NCBI RefSeq assembly: GCF_006443685.1
Contig: NZ_VFYP01000002.1
Span: forward strand, 62,001-126,000
Direction: 5' to 3'
Origin: Rhizobium glycinendophyticum
GTDB lineage: Bacteria > Pseudomonadota > Alphaproteobacteria > Rhizobiales > Rhizobiaceae
DNA: 64,000 bases
Numbering within the stretch: the first letter of the stretch is position 1; each line of letters starts with the position of its first letter. Below the pieces are notes generated by a model that worked only from the letters and a program-made list of their open reading frames with translations, had not been told where the DNA came from and ran no database searches. The translations under genes were made by a program, and so were the position numbers. This document shows, in pieces, positions 25,658-33,942 of the stretch.

Positions 25658-26173
25658 ATGCACAGCAACAGGTCCCTCCTCCATTCCGACACATCTCTTG
25701 CCGTTCTGCTGACGGCAGGCATGGCATTGGTTGTCGGTTCGGCCCTCGGCTTCGAACATATCGGCGGCTACATTCCCTGCGCGCTCTGCCTGATGCAGCG
25801 CAATCCCTATTACATCGGCATCGGCGTCGGCGTTGTCGCGGTCCTCTCGTCGATCCTTCGCCTGCCGCCGATTGTGACGAAACTGCTGTTCGTGACTATT
25901 GCCGTGCTGATGCTGGTTGGCATGGGCCTGGGCATCTATCATTCGGGCGTCGAGTGGAAGTTCTGGGAAGGCCCCGCAAGCTGCACCATCGGCGCGACCG
26001 GCGGGGACACGCCGGTCAACGTGCTCGATGCGTTGAACGCCACCAAGGCGCCGTCCTGCACCGAAGCGACGCTGCGCGTGCTCGGCCTTTCCTTTGCCGG
26101 CTGGAACGTGCTGACGAGTGCGGCTCTCGCCGCTATCGCCATATGGGCAGCTTTTCGCAACCGCGCGGCCTGA
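25658..26173 (+). CDS. dsbB: DsbB-family disulfide bond formation protein
   Basis: 171 aa with four membrane helices. The quinone-side pair C41-A-L-C44 lies in a P-C-A-L-C-L-M-Q-R context, and a second periplasmic cysteine pair, C109 and C134, is in place, so both redox centres of DsbB are intact. It reoxidises DsbA-like proteins and passes electrons to quinone. It follows the YqaA gene closely. Confidence 0.85.
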   Translation: MHSNRSLLHSDTSLAVLLTAGMALVVGSALGFEHIGGYIPCALCLMQRNPYYIGIGVGVVAVLSSILRLPPIVTKLLFVTIAVLMLVGMGLGIYHSGVEWKFWEGPASCTIGATGGDTPVNVLDALNATKAPSCTEATLRVLGLSFAGWNVLTSAALAAIAIWAAFRNRAA

Positions 26174-26180
26174 TCAGCAA

Positions 26181-26206
26181 AAGACCGGCGGTTCAGCCGC
26201 CGGTCG
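26181..26206 (-). terminator. Intrinsic terminator for the HNH gene
   Basis: The stem GACCGGCGG (26183-26191) / CCGCCGGTC (26197-26205) has a 5-base loop. On the minus strand it is followed by TTTTGC, and it sits 40 bp after the HNH stop codon. It also lies just beyond dsbB and may serve both genes. Confidence 0.65.
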
Positions 26207-26244
26207 CGTCCATCATGCCTTGAATAAGCCTGCCTACCGGATGC

Positions 26245-26802
26245 TTACGGCTGCAGCTCGGTATCCCAGTAAAGGTAGTCGACCCAGCTTTCGTGCAGAT
26301 AATTTGGCGGAAAGAGCCGGCCGTTGTTGTGCAGGTCCTGCACCGTCGGCCGGTAGGGCTTCTGGTGCGGGAACATCTGCGCCTGCTTCGGCAGCTTGGA
26401 CCCTTTTCGCAGATTGCACGGCGAACAGGCCGCCACGACATTTTCCCAGGTCGTTTCGCCGCCATGGGCGCGCGGGATGACATGGTCGAAGGTCAGGTCG
26501 TCGGGCGAGCCGCAATACTGGCACTCGAACTTGTCGCGCAAGAAGACATTGAAGCGAGTGAAGGCCGGGTTTCGCGTCGGCTGAACATAGGTCTTGAGGC
26601 TGACGACACTCGGCAGCCGCATCGAGAAGCTCGGCGAGCAAACGGAATGTTCATACTCGGCGATGATGTTCACACGGTCGAGGAAGACCGCCTTGATCGC
26701 GTCCTGCCAGGACCAGAGCGACAAGGGATAATAACTCAGTGGCCTATAGTCGGCATTCAGAACGAGCGCCGGCAGGGCCTGGGGAGAAACTGCAATCGTC
26801 AA
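26245..26802 (-). CDS. HNH endonuclease family protein
   Basis: 185 aa. The central zinc/HNH unit reads C-Q-Y-C-G ... L-T-F-D-H-V-I-P-R-A-H-G-G ... N-V-V-A-A-C-S-P-C-N, with both CxxC pairs and the D-H catalytic pair intact. The N-terminal part (V-L-N-A-D-Y-R-P-L-S-Y-Y-P-L-S) is typical of a stand-alone HNH family common in alphaproteobacteria and cyanobacteria. It is a chromosomal gene with no partner methylase. The biological role is unknown. Confidence 0.88.
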   Translation of the reverse strand: MTIAVSPQALPALVLNADYRPLSYYPLSLWSWQDAIKAVFLDRVNIIAEYEHSVCSPSFSMRLPSVVSLKTYVQPTRNPAFTRFNVFLRDKFECQYCGSPDDLTFDHVIPRAHGGETTWENVVAACSPCNLRKGSKLPKQAQMFPHQKPYRPTVQDLHNNGRLFPPNYLHESWVDYLYWDTELQP

Positions 26803-26920
26803 GGCGTACTCCTGATCGATTCGGCATCTGCCCTTCTATATTAGGTCCGTTGTTACAGCATTGTGAAGCCTGAATTTTTGGAACCCGCCGCGTCGCTTTA
26901 ACGCGGCCCCTGAAATGCCT

Positions 26921-27562
26921 TTAGCGCGGCAACGCCGTGCGGCCCGTCAGCCCTGCATAATGCGCCCAGAACAGCCTTGCCGCGACCGAGCGCACCGGCG
27001 CCCAGGCCTCCGCCAGCGTGGCCACGGCTTCCGGCGGCGGCCGCGCGCCGCCAAAGAACACCGCCCCAACGGCGATCCGCAGCGCCACGTCGCCCACCGG
27101 AAAAATGTCCGGATGGCCACCGCAGAACATCAGGTAGACCTCCGCCGTCCACGGCCCGACCCCCTTCAGCGCCGTGAGCGTTGCCATCGCCTGCTCGGCC
27201 GGCAAAACCGCCAGTTCATCGAGCCTCAGCGGTCCGCAGAGATCGGCCTTTGCCGCTGCCTCGAGCGCCACGAGCTTGCCGCGTGACAGGCCGAAGGTCG
27301 CAACCACCTCCCGCGGCAGCCCGAGAAAATCCTCCGCCGTCGGCCGGAGCCCGAGAACCGCCGTCATCCGCCGCCAGATCGCGTCCGCACTGGCACGCGA
27401 TACCATCTGCGACACGATGATCGAGGCGAGGCCGGCAAAGCCGGGCGGCGAGAGCCGCAGCGCCAGGGGCCCTGCGCTTTCCGCCAACACCGAAAGTCGT
27501 GGATCCCGCTCCAGAAGGAGCTCGAGACCTTCGGCCAGATCCGCCTCGTTGCGGATGATCAT
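26921..27562 (-). CDS. DNA-3-methyladenine glycosylase, AlkA type
   Basis: ATG 27562 (MIIRNEAD) is preferred over the longer frame that runs back into gluQRS. 213 aa. The helix-hairpin-helix L-K-G-V-G-P-W-T-A-E and the GPD segment F-P-V-G-D-V-A-L-R with the catalytic Asp are present. The enzyme excises alkylated bases in base-excision repair. The N-terminal AlkA subdomain is absent, as in other short bacterial members. It is divergent from gluQRS with 48 bp between starts. Confidence 0.87.
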   Translation of the reverse strand: MIIRNEADLAEGLELLLERDPRLSVLAESAGPLALRLSPPGFAGLASIIVSQMVSRASADAIWRRMTAVLGLRPTAEDFLGLPREVVATFGLSRGKLVALEAAAKADLCGPLRLDELAVLPAEQAMATLTALKGVGPWTAEVYLMFCGGHPDIFPVGDVALRIAVGAVFFGGARPPPEAVATLAEAWAPVRSVAARLFWAHYAGLTGRTALPR

Positions 27563-27610
27563 CGGCAGCCCTCCCCTTTTCCTCGCATGCGCATCATGCG
27601 AAGGAAAACC

Positions 27611-28492
27611 ATGGCTGCACCGCCCCGTCAAATCCCCGTCTTCCGCTTCGCCCCGAGCCCCAACGGCCGGCTGCATCTCGGCCATGCGCTGTCGGCCCTG
27701 ACCAATGCGAAGATGGCAGCCGAAACGGGCGGCCGGCTACTGCTGCGCATCGAGGACATCGATCTCACTCGTTGCACCCCCGAACTCGAACAGGCGGTGC
27801 TCGACGATCTCGACTGGCTGGGCATCCCTTACGAGCGGCCGGTCCGTCGCCAGTCGGAGCATTTTCCCCTCTACCGCCAAGCGCTCGACACCCTGATCGC
27901 CCGTGACCTCGTCTACCCGGCCTTCCTCACGCGCGGCGAGGTGAAGGCGAGGGTCGCAGCCTTCGAGGAGAACGGCAGGGTGTGGCCCCGCGACCCGGAC
28001 GGCGCGCCGCTCTATCCGACCGAAGAGCGCAATCTGTCACCCGAGGAACGTGCCGGAAAGCTCGCGTCCACCGAGCGCCATGCGCTTCGCCTCGACATGG
28101 AAAAGGCGCTTGCGGCCGTCGGTCATCCGCTCTCCTGGCAAGAAACCGGCGATGGCAAGCGGGGCGAGATCTCCGCTGACCCCGCAGCCTGGGGCGATGT
28201 TGTGCTCTGGCGCTCGGATGCGCCAGGAAGCTACCACCTCGCCGTCACCGTGGATGACGCGGCACAAGGGATCACCCATGTCGTGCGCGGCCTCGACCTC
28301 TTTCATGCGACGTCCGTGCACCGACTGCTGCAGGACCTGCTCGGCCTGCCGCAGCCTATCTACCATCACCATCGCCTGGTCCTGGGCTCGGATGGCCGCA
28401 AGCTGTCGAAGAGTGCCGGCGACACGGCGCTGGCGAGCCTGCGCGCCGACGGCAAGATCCCGTCAGATATCCGCGCCATGGTCGGGATTTGA
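27611..28492 (+). CDS. gluQ: Glutamyl-Q tRNA(Asp) synthetase
   Basis: The start at ATG 27611 has AAGGA 7 bases upstream (27587 is an alternative). 293 aa, class I synthetase fold with F-A-P-S-P-N-G-R-L-H-L-G-H (HIGH motif) and G-R-K-L-S-K-S (KMSKS motif), and no anticodon-binding domain. It attaches glutamate to queuosine in tRNA-Asp. The zinc-binding cysteines of the E. coli enzyme are not seen; the corresponding stretch reads Y-P-A-F-L-T-R. The 3' end overlaps the convergent yihY-like gene by 30 bp. Confidence 0.9.
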   Translation: MAAPPRQIPVFRFAPSPNGRLHLGHALSALTNAKMAAETGGRLLLRIEDIDLTRCTPELEQAVLDDLDWLGIPYERPVRRQSEHFPLYRQALDTLIARDLVYPAFLTRGEVKARVAAFEENGRVWPRDPDGAPLYPTEERNLSPEERAGKLASTERHALRLDMEKALAAVGHPLSWQETGDGKRGEISADPAAWGDVVLWRSDAPGSYHLAVTVDDAAQGITHVVRGLDLFHATSVHRLLQDLLGLPQPIYHHHRLVLGSDGRKLSKSAGDTALASLRADGKIPSDIRAMVGI

Positions 28493-29356
28493 AATCCCAA
28501 CATCCGGCTGTCCCTTCACCGGCACCACCTGAAACTTCATCAGCGCCGCGTTGAATTCGGCCCCAATGATGAAAATGGCGCTCACCATGTAGAGGAACAC
28601 GAGTACCACCATGATCGAGGCGAGACCGGCATAGGTGGCGGCATAATTGGCGAAGGTGCCAATGTAATAACCGAAGACCAGAGCCCCGATGAGCCAGAGC
28701 ACCAAGGTGAGGAGCACGCCGGGCATCACGTCGATGACCCGTCGCCGGCCATCCGGCAGGCCGAGATGGAACACCATCAGCCCGACCACAAGGAAGGCGA
28801 CCGTACCGTAGATGCGCCAGTTTGCAACCGTCAGAAGGAAGTTCTTCAGCAGCGGAAAATAGCGCTCGGCAAAGGCAAGCGCCACCGGCACCGCGACCAG
28901 AAGCAGGCTGATCACGGCAAGCACGATGACGGCGCCAAGCACGAAGCCGAAGCTGACCAGGCGAGTCACGTACCACGGCCGCGTTTCCGTCACGCGGTAG
29001 GCCCGGTTGAGCGAGACGCGAAGCGCCTCGACGCCGTTCGAGGCGAAATAGGCGGCCGCCAGAACCGAAACCGTCAAGAGCCCGCCGCGCGGAATGGTCA
29101 GCACCTGCACCACCTGATCGGACAGCGGCTTGGCGATCGTCTCCGGCCAGGTGTCGAAGATCAGATGCACCGCCGTTTCGGCAAACTGGTCGGCGCCGAG
29201 GAAACTCGCCAGCGCCGTACCGAAGATCAAGAAGGGAAAGAGCGCCAGGATCGCCGACAGCGCCACATGGCTCGCCATGGCCCAGCCGTCATCCAGGGAG
29301 AAATGCCAGAGCGCGTCGAAGGTGACGTGGTAGAGCCTGCGGAAGAATGACGGCAT
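28463..29356 (-). CDS. YihY/BrkB-family inner-membrane protein
   Basis: ATG 29356 gives 297 aa; the open frame upstream of it is antisense to the SDR gene. About six membrane helices. Family marks include S-H-V-A-L-S-A-I-L-A-L-F-P-F-L-I-F, S-N-G-V-E-A-L-R-V-S-L-N-R-A-Y and L-I-G-A-L-V-F-G-Y-Y. The family was once called ribonuclease BN in error; its function is unknown. Convergent with gluQ. Confidence 0.9.
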   Translation of the reverse strand: MPSFFRRLYHVTFDALWHFSLDDGWAMASHVALSAILALFPFLIFGTALASFLGADQFAETAVHLIFDTWPETIAKPLSDQVVQVLTIPRGGLLTVSVLAAAYFASNGVEALRVSLNRAYRVTETRPWYVTRLVSFGFVLGAVIVLAVISLLLVAVPVALAFAERYFPLLKNFLLTVANWRIYGTVAFLVVGLMVFHLGLPDGRRRVIDVMPGVLLTLVLWLIGALVFGYYIGTFANYAATYAGLASIMVVLVFLYMVSAIFIIGAEFNAALMKFQVVPVKGQPDVGISNPDHGADI

Positions 29357-29461
29357 CCAGTCTCCTCTGACGACCAAATACGATTGCAACAGCGCCGATT
29401 GTAAGCTGCGGGCGAATATGGGAAACCGGGGACCGTTTGTACAGGAAAGTCGAGGTCGAAG

Positions 29462-30286
29462 GTGAAAAGCATCATCGTCACGGGCTGCTCGTCCGGCATC
29501 GGGGCCTATTGCGCTGAGGCCCTGAAGCGCGATGGCTGGCGGGTTTTTGCGACGGTGCGCAAGCCCGAACATCTCGCGCCGCTCACCGAGCAGGGCATCG
29601 AAGCGCTGCTCATGGATTACACCGATCCTGAAAGCATCGAGGCGCTGGTTTCCACCGTCTTCGAGCGCACCGGCGGACGCCTCGACGCGCTGTTCAACAA
29701 CGGCGCCTATGGCCAGCCGGGTGCTGTTGAGGATCTGCCGACGGAAGCCCTGCGCGCCCAGTTCGAAACCAATCTCTTCGGTTGGCATGACCTGACCCGC
29801 CGCGTGATCCCCGCGATGCGCGCCCAGGGCGAAGGCCGGATCGTGCAATGCTCCTCGATCCTCGGCATCGTGCCCTATCGCTGGCGCGGCGCCTATACGG
29901 CCTCGAAATTTGCGCTGGAAGGCCTGTCGCTGACGCTCAGGATGGAGCTCGAAGGATCCGGCGTGCAGGTGAGCCTGATCGAACCCGGCCCGATCGAAAG
30001 CCGCTTCACCGCCAATGCGCTCACCCATATCCGCGAGGCGATCGACCTCGAAAACTCCGTCCATGCCGAGGACTACCGCCGGCAACTGGCGCGACTTGAT
30101 GGCACAGGCCCCGTCAACCGCCACAAACTCGGGCCGGAGGCGGTCTACAAAGTCCTCGTGCACGCCTTGACCGCCAAGCGTGCCCGCCCACATTATCTCG
30201 TGACCAAGCCGGCGAAACAGGGGGCACTGATCAAACGCTGGCTGCCGGCCGACCTCTTCTATCGACTGATGCGCTCGCTGGACTGA
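29462..30286 (+). CDS. Short-chain dehydrogenase/reductase
   Basis: GTG start, 274 aa. Classical SDR: T-G-C-S-S-G-I-G nucleotide loop at residues 7-14, N-N-G-A-Y-G, catalytic Ser in C-S-S-I-L-G and Y-T-A-S-K. The C-terminal extension with K-R-A-R-P-H-Y-L-V-T-K-P is typical of SDRs of the retinol-dehydrogenase-like group. The substrate is unknown. It is the first of three close rightward genes. Confidence 0.87.
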   Translation: MKSIIVTGCSSGIGAYCAEALKRDGWRVFATVRKPEHLAPLTEQGIEALLMDYTDPESIEALVSTVFERTGGRLDALFNNGAYGQPGAVEDLPTEALRAQFETNLFGWHDLTRRVIPAMRAQGEGRIVQCSSILGIVPYRWRGAYTASKFALEGLSLTLRMELEGSGVQVSLIEPGPIESRFTANALTHIREAIDLENSVHAEDYRRQLARLDGTGPVNRHKLGPEAVYKVLVHALTAKRARPHYLVTKPAKQGALIKRWLPADLFYRLMRSLD

Positions 30287-30316
30287 CCGGCGACGAACAA
30301 AGGCTCATCTTAACTC

Positions 30317-30514
30317 ATGTCCACATTCACCTATGTCCTCGCCATCATCGTCATGGGGCTCGTCGCCCTCGTCCTCGTCCGGGGCCTCTTCAACATGATG
30401 AAGGGCGGCGACGGCAACACCTCCAACAAGCTGATGCAGGCCCGCATCGTGCTGCAGGCGATCGCGATTGCCCTGATCATGCTGACGCTGTGGCTGACCG
30501 GCGGAGGCCGCTGA
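30317..30514 (+). CDS. HIG1-type twin-transmembrane protein
   Basis: 65 aa with two membrane helices separated by a short polar loop (F-N-M-M-K-G-G-D-G-N-T-S-N-K-L-M-Q-A-R). This matches the hypoxia-induced-protein (HIG1) family in alphaproteobacteria, some members of which assist cytochrome oxidase assembly. The stop is 4 bp before the adenosyltransferase ATG, so the two are likely cotranscribed. Confidence 0.85.
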   Translation: MSTFTYVLAIIVMGLVALVLVRGLFNMMKGGDGNTSNKLMQARIVLQAIAIALIMLTLWLTGGGR

Positions 30515-30518
30515 CGCC

Positions 30519-31097
30519 ATGGTCAAGCTCAACAAGATCTACACCCGCACCGGCGACGACGGCACCACGGCGCTGGTGACCGGCCCGCGCCGCTTGAAGC
30601 ATGACCTGCGCGTCGACGCCTATGGCACGATCGACGAAACCAATTCGGCGATCGGCATCGCAAGGCTGCACACGGCGGACATGCCCGAGCTCGATGCCAT
30701 GTTGCTCCGCATCCAGAACGACCTCTTCGACCTCGGCGCGGATCTGGCAGCCCCCGAAACCGGCGAAGTGCTGTCCTACGAACCCTTGCGCGTCATCGAG
30801 GCCCAGGTCGACCGCATCGAGAAGGAGATCGACCAGCTCAATGCCCATCTCGATCCGCTCAAATCCTTCATCCTGCCGGGCGGCACGCCGGCGGCCGCCT
30901 ATCTGCATCTCGCCCGCACCACGGCGCGTCGGGCCGAGCGCATCATGGTCGAACTCTCCCGTTTCGACGGCGAGGAGGTCGGTGAGCCGGCGCTCAAATA
31001 TGTGAACCGGCTGTCGGACTTTCTGTTCGTCGCGGCACGGCATGCCAATGACGGCGGTCGGGCGGATATTTTGTGGGTGCCGGGGAAGAACAGGTAG
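30519..31097 (+). CDS. Cob(I)alamin adenosyltransferase, PduO type
   Basis: 192 aa. N-terminal I-Y-T-R-T-G-D-D-G-T-T-A-L ATP loop, then D-A-Y-G-T-I-D-E-T-N-S-A-I-G and, near the C-terminus, Y-V-N-R-L-S-D-F-L-F-V-A-A-R, all signatures of PduO/MMAB. It adenosylates corrinoids to make coenzyme B12. It fits the presence of cobT and thus de novo cobalamin synthesis in this organism. Confidence 0.93.
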   Translation: MVKLNKIYTRTGDDGTTALVTGPRRLKHDLRVDAYGTIDETNSAIGIARLHTADMPELDAMLLRIQNDLFDLGADLAAPETGEVLSYEPLRVIEAQVDRIEKEIDQLNAHLDPLKSFILPGGTPAAAYLHLARTTARRAERIMVELSRFDGEEVGEPALKYVNRLSDFLFVAARHANDGGRADILWVPGKNR

Positions 31098-31123
31098 GGC
31101 TTCTGATAGCGCGGGACCTATCT

Positions 31124-31262
31124 CCCCCCTTGCGGGGGAGAACGGAAAATCGAAGGCTCAGGCGAGCGCAAGCCGCCTAAACTTCAGATTTTCCAGGAGA
31201 GGGGCAGCGTTCCGTTGGTGCTCACCTTACCAAGCCCCCCCTCTTGCGAAATCTTAAGGTTT
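31124..31262 (+). repeat. ~140-bp intergenic repeat, copy 1
   Basis: It begins at the CTCCCCC-TTGC-GGGGGAG hairpin and contains GAAGGCTCAGGCGAGCGCAA, AAACTTCAGATTTTCC and GAGGGGCAGCGTTCCGTTGG. Nearly the same sequence occurs in reverse orientation at 32548-32697. No coding capacity. Confidence 0.75.
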
Positions 31263-31319
31263 GGCGATGGGGGAGTGAGGCCTGCGCCCACCGCTGACCA
31301 CGCGCGGGCTGAACCCTCG

Positions 31320-31373
31320 GCAGATCCCTCGGGACATCCTCGGGTTAAACCCGAGGATGTCCCGAGGATCTGC
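31320..31373. repeat. Palindromic repeat, copy 1 (54 bp, nearly perfect)
   Basis: GCAGATCC ... GGATCTGC flanks a core of GGGACATCCTCGGGTTAAAC and its complement; one extra C breaks the symmetry. It would form a very stable cruciform or RNA hairpin. Confidence 0.85.
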
Positions 31374-31600
31374 TAGCGTGTCTGCAGTCTCAAGGTGCAA
31401 GGCAGCCGCACATATTCGGACTGTCAAAAATCCCAAGCTTCGCCACCGGTGGGGATCATCTCCCTCCGGGTGGGGTCAGACTTGTCTCGGACGAGGCGCC
31501 AGAAGCAACCTGTCTAAGTAAATATGTGGCTCCTTCCGGCGCCTCGTTCAGCGTCTATTCCCGCTGCATGCGTCCCTCTGGCAAGGCGGCGACGGTCCTC

Positions 31601-31635
31601 GTCATCCTCGGGTTTAACCGAGGACCGAGGATGAC
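31601..31635. repeat. Palindromic repeat, copy 2 (degenerate)
   Basis: The arms GTCATCCTCG (31601-31610) and CGAGGATGAC (31626-31635) surround GGTTTAACCGAGGAC. Same family as the copies at 31320, 32204 and 32326. Confidence 0.75.
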
Positions 31636-32203
31636 CGGGCGTAGGGTCCGGCTTGGCAGTCACCTCCGAAGAGTGTTCTGCCAGAGCCTGGCCGGTGGCC
31701 CGGGAGGTTCCCGCCGGATGGTGCACCATACCGACCGGGACCCTCGCCCGGGGGATGATCGTCTGGCCATCACTGGCTCGGCCATCATCCCCGCCGTTTG
31801 TTTCGCCCCGCTGTCTGGGTGTTCGCGACAGCGCGGGCGCCTTGTCTGTGTGCCTCTGAGGCACGTCCTTCCGATCAGGGTATCCAGGTTTTGGGGGCAT
31901 CCGTCCCCATCACCCTCGTCAAGCCCTTCGTCCGGAGGGAGACCGTTGCAGCGGGCCGGGATCTTGGATCTGCGACAACCCTCCATCCCGGCGCCGGCCC
32001 CGCCTCGCCTGACATCGCATCGTCAGGTGTATCCGAGGGCGGGACGGAGTTGAGTCTACGGGAGGAAAAATGGGCGGGGATGAAAAAATGTGTCGGGGTC
32101 TGATTTCGTTGGGAAATCGCTGCGGAGCGTCCCCCCTTTCTTCAGGAAATGGCGCGCTCTGGCGTGACCGTCTGACGTGGAAGGTTTGTGTTTGGATCCT
32201 CGG

Positions 32204-32238
32204 GTCATCCTCGGGTTTAACCCGAGAACGAGGATGAC
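32204..32238. repeat. Palindromic repeat, copy 3
   Basis: GTCATCCTCGGGTTTAACCC followed by GAGAACGAGGATGAC. With the preceding GGATCCTCGG it mirrors copy 4, including the flanking TGTGTTTGGATCC against GGATCCAGACACAA. Confidence 0.78.
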
Positions 32239-32325
32239 GGAGTGTGGAGAAAGCGCCTGGTATCCTCCGCTAATGTCTTCACCGCACAAGGTCTGAGGAG
32301 GATACCCTTGTCTCCCCTAAAGGTC

Positions 32326-32360
32326 GTCATCCTCGTCCTCGGGTTAAACCCGAGGATGAC
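32326..32360. repeat. Palindromic repeat, copy 4 (inverted relative to copy 3)
   Basis: GTCATCCTCGTCCTCGGG, then TTAAACCCGAGGATGAC. The flanks extend the match to copy 3 in opposite orientation, so copies 3 and 4 form an inverted pair about 90 bp apart. Confidence 0.78.
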
Positions 32361-32547
32361 CCGAGGATCCAGACACAAGCGAGGGCCGCGGGCTCATCTC
32401 CCCCTTGCGGGCTCATCTCCCCCTTGCGGGGGAGACTTCGGAGCGTTGGCCGAAGGCCAGAAATCGATCCAGTGAATCGATTTCAGCGAACGGAGGCCTG
32501 AGCGCGACGCCGCGCGAAGGCTGTGAGAAGAATTGGCCCGATCGGGG

Positions 32548-32697
32548 CCCAGCCTCAGATTTCGCAAGAGAGGGGCTCGAGTGAGGTGGGTGCCAACGGA
32601 ACCGTGCCCCTCTACTGGAAAATCTGAAGTTTAGGCGGCTTGCGCTGACCTCAAGCCTTCGAATTTCCGTCCTCCCCCGCATGGGGGGAGGTGGGAG
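32548..32697 (-). repeat. ~140-bp intergenic repeat, copy 2 (inverted)
   Basis: Reverse-complement counterpart of 31124-31262. The shared core is the complement of AAGCCGCCTAAACTTCAGAT plus TTTCCAG; GGGGGAGG-type hairpin arms and a TTGCGAAATCT end are also conserved, with scattered substitutions and small gaps. Confidence 0.75.
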
Positions 32698-32782
32698 CCG
32701 ACTGCGTGACCTTCCCCCTGTCCCCATCCCCCAACCTGCGCTAGCATCCGTCGACGCAATTCCGGCAACCCGACGAGGCGCG

Positions 32783-33760
32783 ATGTTCATTCCCCTGCAT
32801 GACCGAAACGCGCTGAAGCACATCCGGCGGCAATATGTGACGCTGGGGCTGATTGCGGCGAATGTCATCTCCTACGCGCTGGCAAGCGTAGTGCCGGACG
32901 CCGCCTATGAGCTGGGGGTCTATGGGCTGGGCTTCATTCCGGCGATCCTGCTGGGCGGAGCCACACTCGATCCGTCGCTGGTGTTGGTGCCCGATTGGGC
33001 GACCTATGTGACCTATGCCTTCCTGCATGGGAGCTGGCTTCATCTGGGCTCGAACATGCTCTTCCTCTGGGTCTTCGGCGATAATGTCGAGGATGCCTTG
33101 GGGCACTTCAAATTTCTGTTCTTCTATCTCGCCTGCGCTGCTGCCGGCGCGCTGGTGCATGGGCTGGTGTCCCCGGTGAGCCAGGCACCCCTGATCGGCG
33201 CTTCGGGGGCCGTGTCGGGGGTGGTTGCCGCCTATGTGATGCTGCATCCGAAGGTTCGGGTCTGGGTTCTGGTGCTGATGCGTTTTCCAGTGCCGCTGCC
33301 GGCCTTCATCCCCCTCCTGTTCTGGATTGGTCAGCAATTTGTCATGCTGGCCATCGATGCCGAGGGCAATGTCTCCTGGGGCGCCCATGTCGGCGGCATC
33401 CTGGCAGGCACCCTGCTGGTGATCATTTTACGACGCCCCGGCGTGCCGCTCTTCGACCGCAGCATCGTGACACCAAGGGCCGTGGAGCATGGTGTGCAGC
33501 CGGTCGACGGCTTGGCAGCAGGACCCTGGGGTGCGAGACCGCCCTTCCCGGCCGCGGGTCGCACCCCGGCTGCGTCGCGGGCGGACGATAACCTGGGCGG
33601 GGAGACGACGACAGAGGTCGCCACCCGAAATGGAGCCGCAGCCCGGACAGACCTGGGCGCAGATCAAGGCTTTAGCGAAGGCAGAGACGTTCAGAATAGA
33701 ATGGGGACAGGCGCCGGCCCTGGAACCCCACCCCGCAAGGTCACCCATTGGGGCCGATGA
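32783..33760 (+). CDS. Rhomboid-family intramembrane serine protease
   Basis: The start at ATG 32783 (MFIPLHDRN) is chosen; upstream frame lies in repeat DNA. 325 aa. The catalytic Ser lies in L-I-G-A-S-G-A-V-S-G and the catalytic His in W-G-A-H-V-G-G. The L1-loop H-G-S-W-L-H-L-G-S-N-M-L-F-L-W-V-F-G-D-N is also typical. Six or more membrane helices; the last ~90 residues are a hydrophilic, Gly/Ala-rich cytosolic tail of low complexity. It cleaves membrane proteins within the bilayer; the substrate is unknown. Confidence 0.92.
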   Translation: MFIPLHDRNALKHIRRQYVTLGLIAANVISYALASVVPDAAYELGVYGLGFIPAILLGGATLDPSLVLVPDWATYVTYAFLHGSWLHLGSNMLFLWVFGDNVEDALGHFKFLFFYLACAAAGALVHGLVSPVSQAPLIGASGAVSGVVAAYVMLHPKVRVWVLVLMRFPVPLPAFIPLLFWIGQQFVMLAIDAEGNVSWGAHVGGILAGTLLVIILRRPGVPLFDRSIVTPRAVEHGVQPVDGLAAGPWGARPPFPAAGRTPAASRADDNLGGETTTEVATRNGAAARTDLGADQGFSEGRDVQNRMGTGAGPGTPPRKVTHWGR

Positions 33761-33782
33761 CAACAGGTCGCGGCCATCCATA

Positions 33783-33798
33783 TTGACGTGCACGTCAA
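33783..33798. promoter_or_regulatory. Perfect 16-bp palindrome upstream of etfBA, candidate operator
   Basis: TTGACGTGCACGTCAA is a perfect dyad, with a further half-repeat ACGTCAAT just to the right. It lies 145 bp before etfB, in the only sizeable upstream region of that operon. Palindromes with ACGT cores are used by several regulators of acyl-CoA and branched-chain amino acid breakdown, so a link to etf control is plausible. Confidence 0.45.
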
Positions 33799-33942
33799 CG
33801 TCAATTATTCCTGTCGCCAGGGAGAAGCATTCCCGTTCAAGCGTTGTGTTTGGACGAAAAATGCGTATCGATGTCGCCAATCGACAAACGACGGAGCGCA
33901 TTTGCGCGCATTTTCCGGCGGAAGATTTGAAGGAAGGACCCC

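Larger units (their letters stand above)
31098..32782. other. 1.7-kb gene-free block dense in intergenic repeats
   Basis: No reading frame here has a start, codon pattern or family I can support. The stretch holds two inverted copies of a ~140-bp element near its ends, four copies of a palindrome built on CCTCGGGTTAAACCCGAGG, and short tandem copies of CTCATCTCCCCCTTGCGGG (32393-32430). Bases 31640-32050 are GC-rich unique sequence that may be remnant DNA. It looks like a landing zone for several intergenic repeat families. Confidence 0.7.

Noticed and set aside
31514..32053. Open frames on both strands in the repeat block (31514-31900 minus, 31526-32053 plus)
   Set aside because: They run through palindromic repeats and lack plausible starts or domains; typical spurious GC-rich frames.
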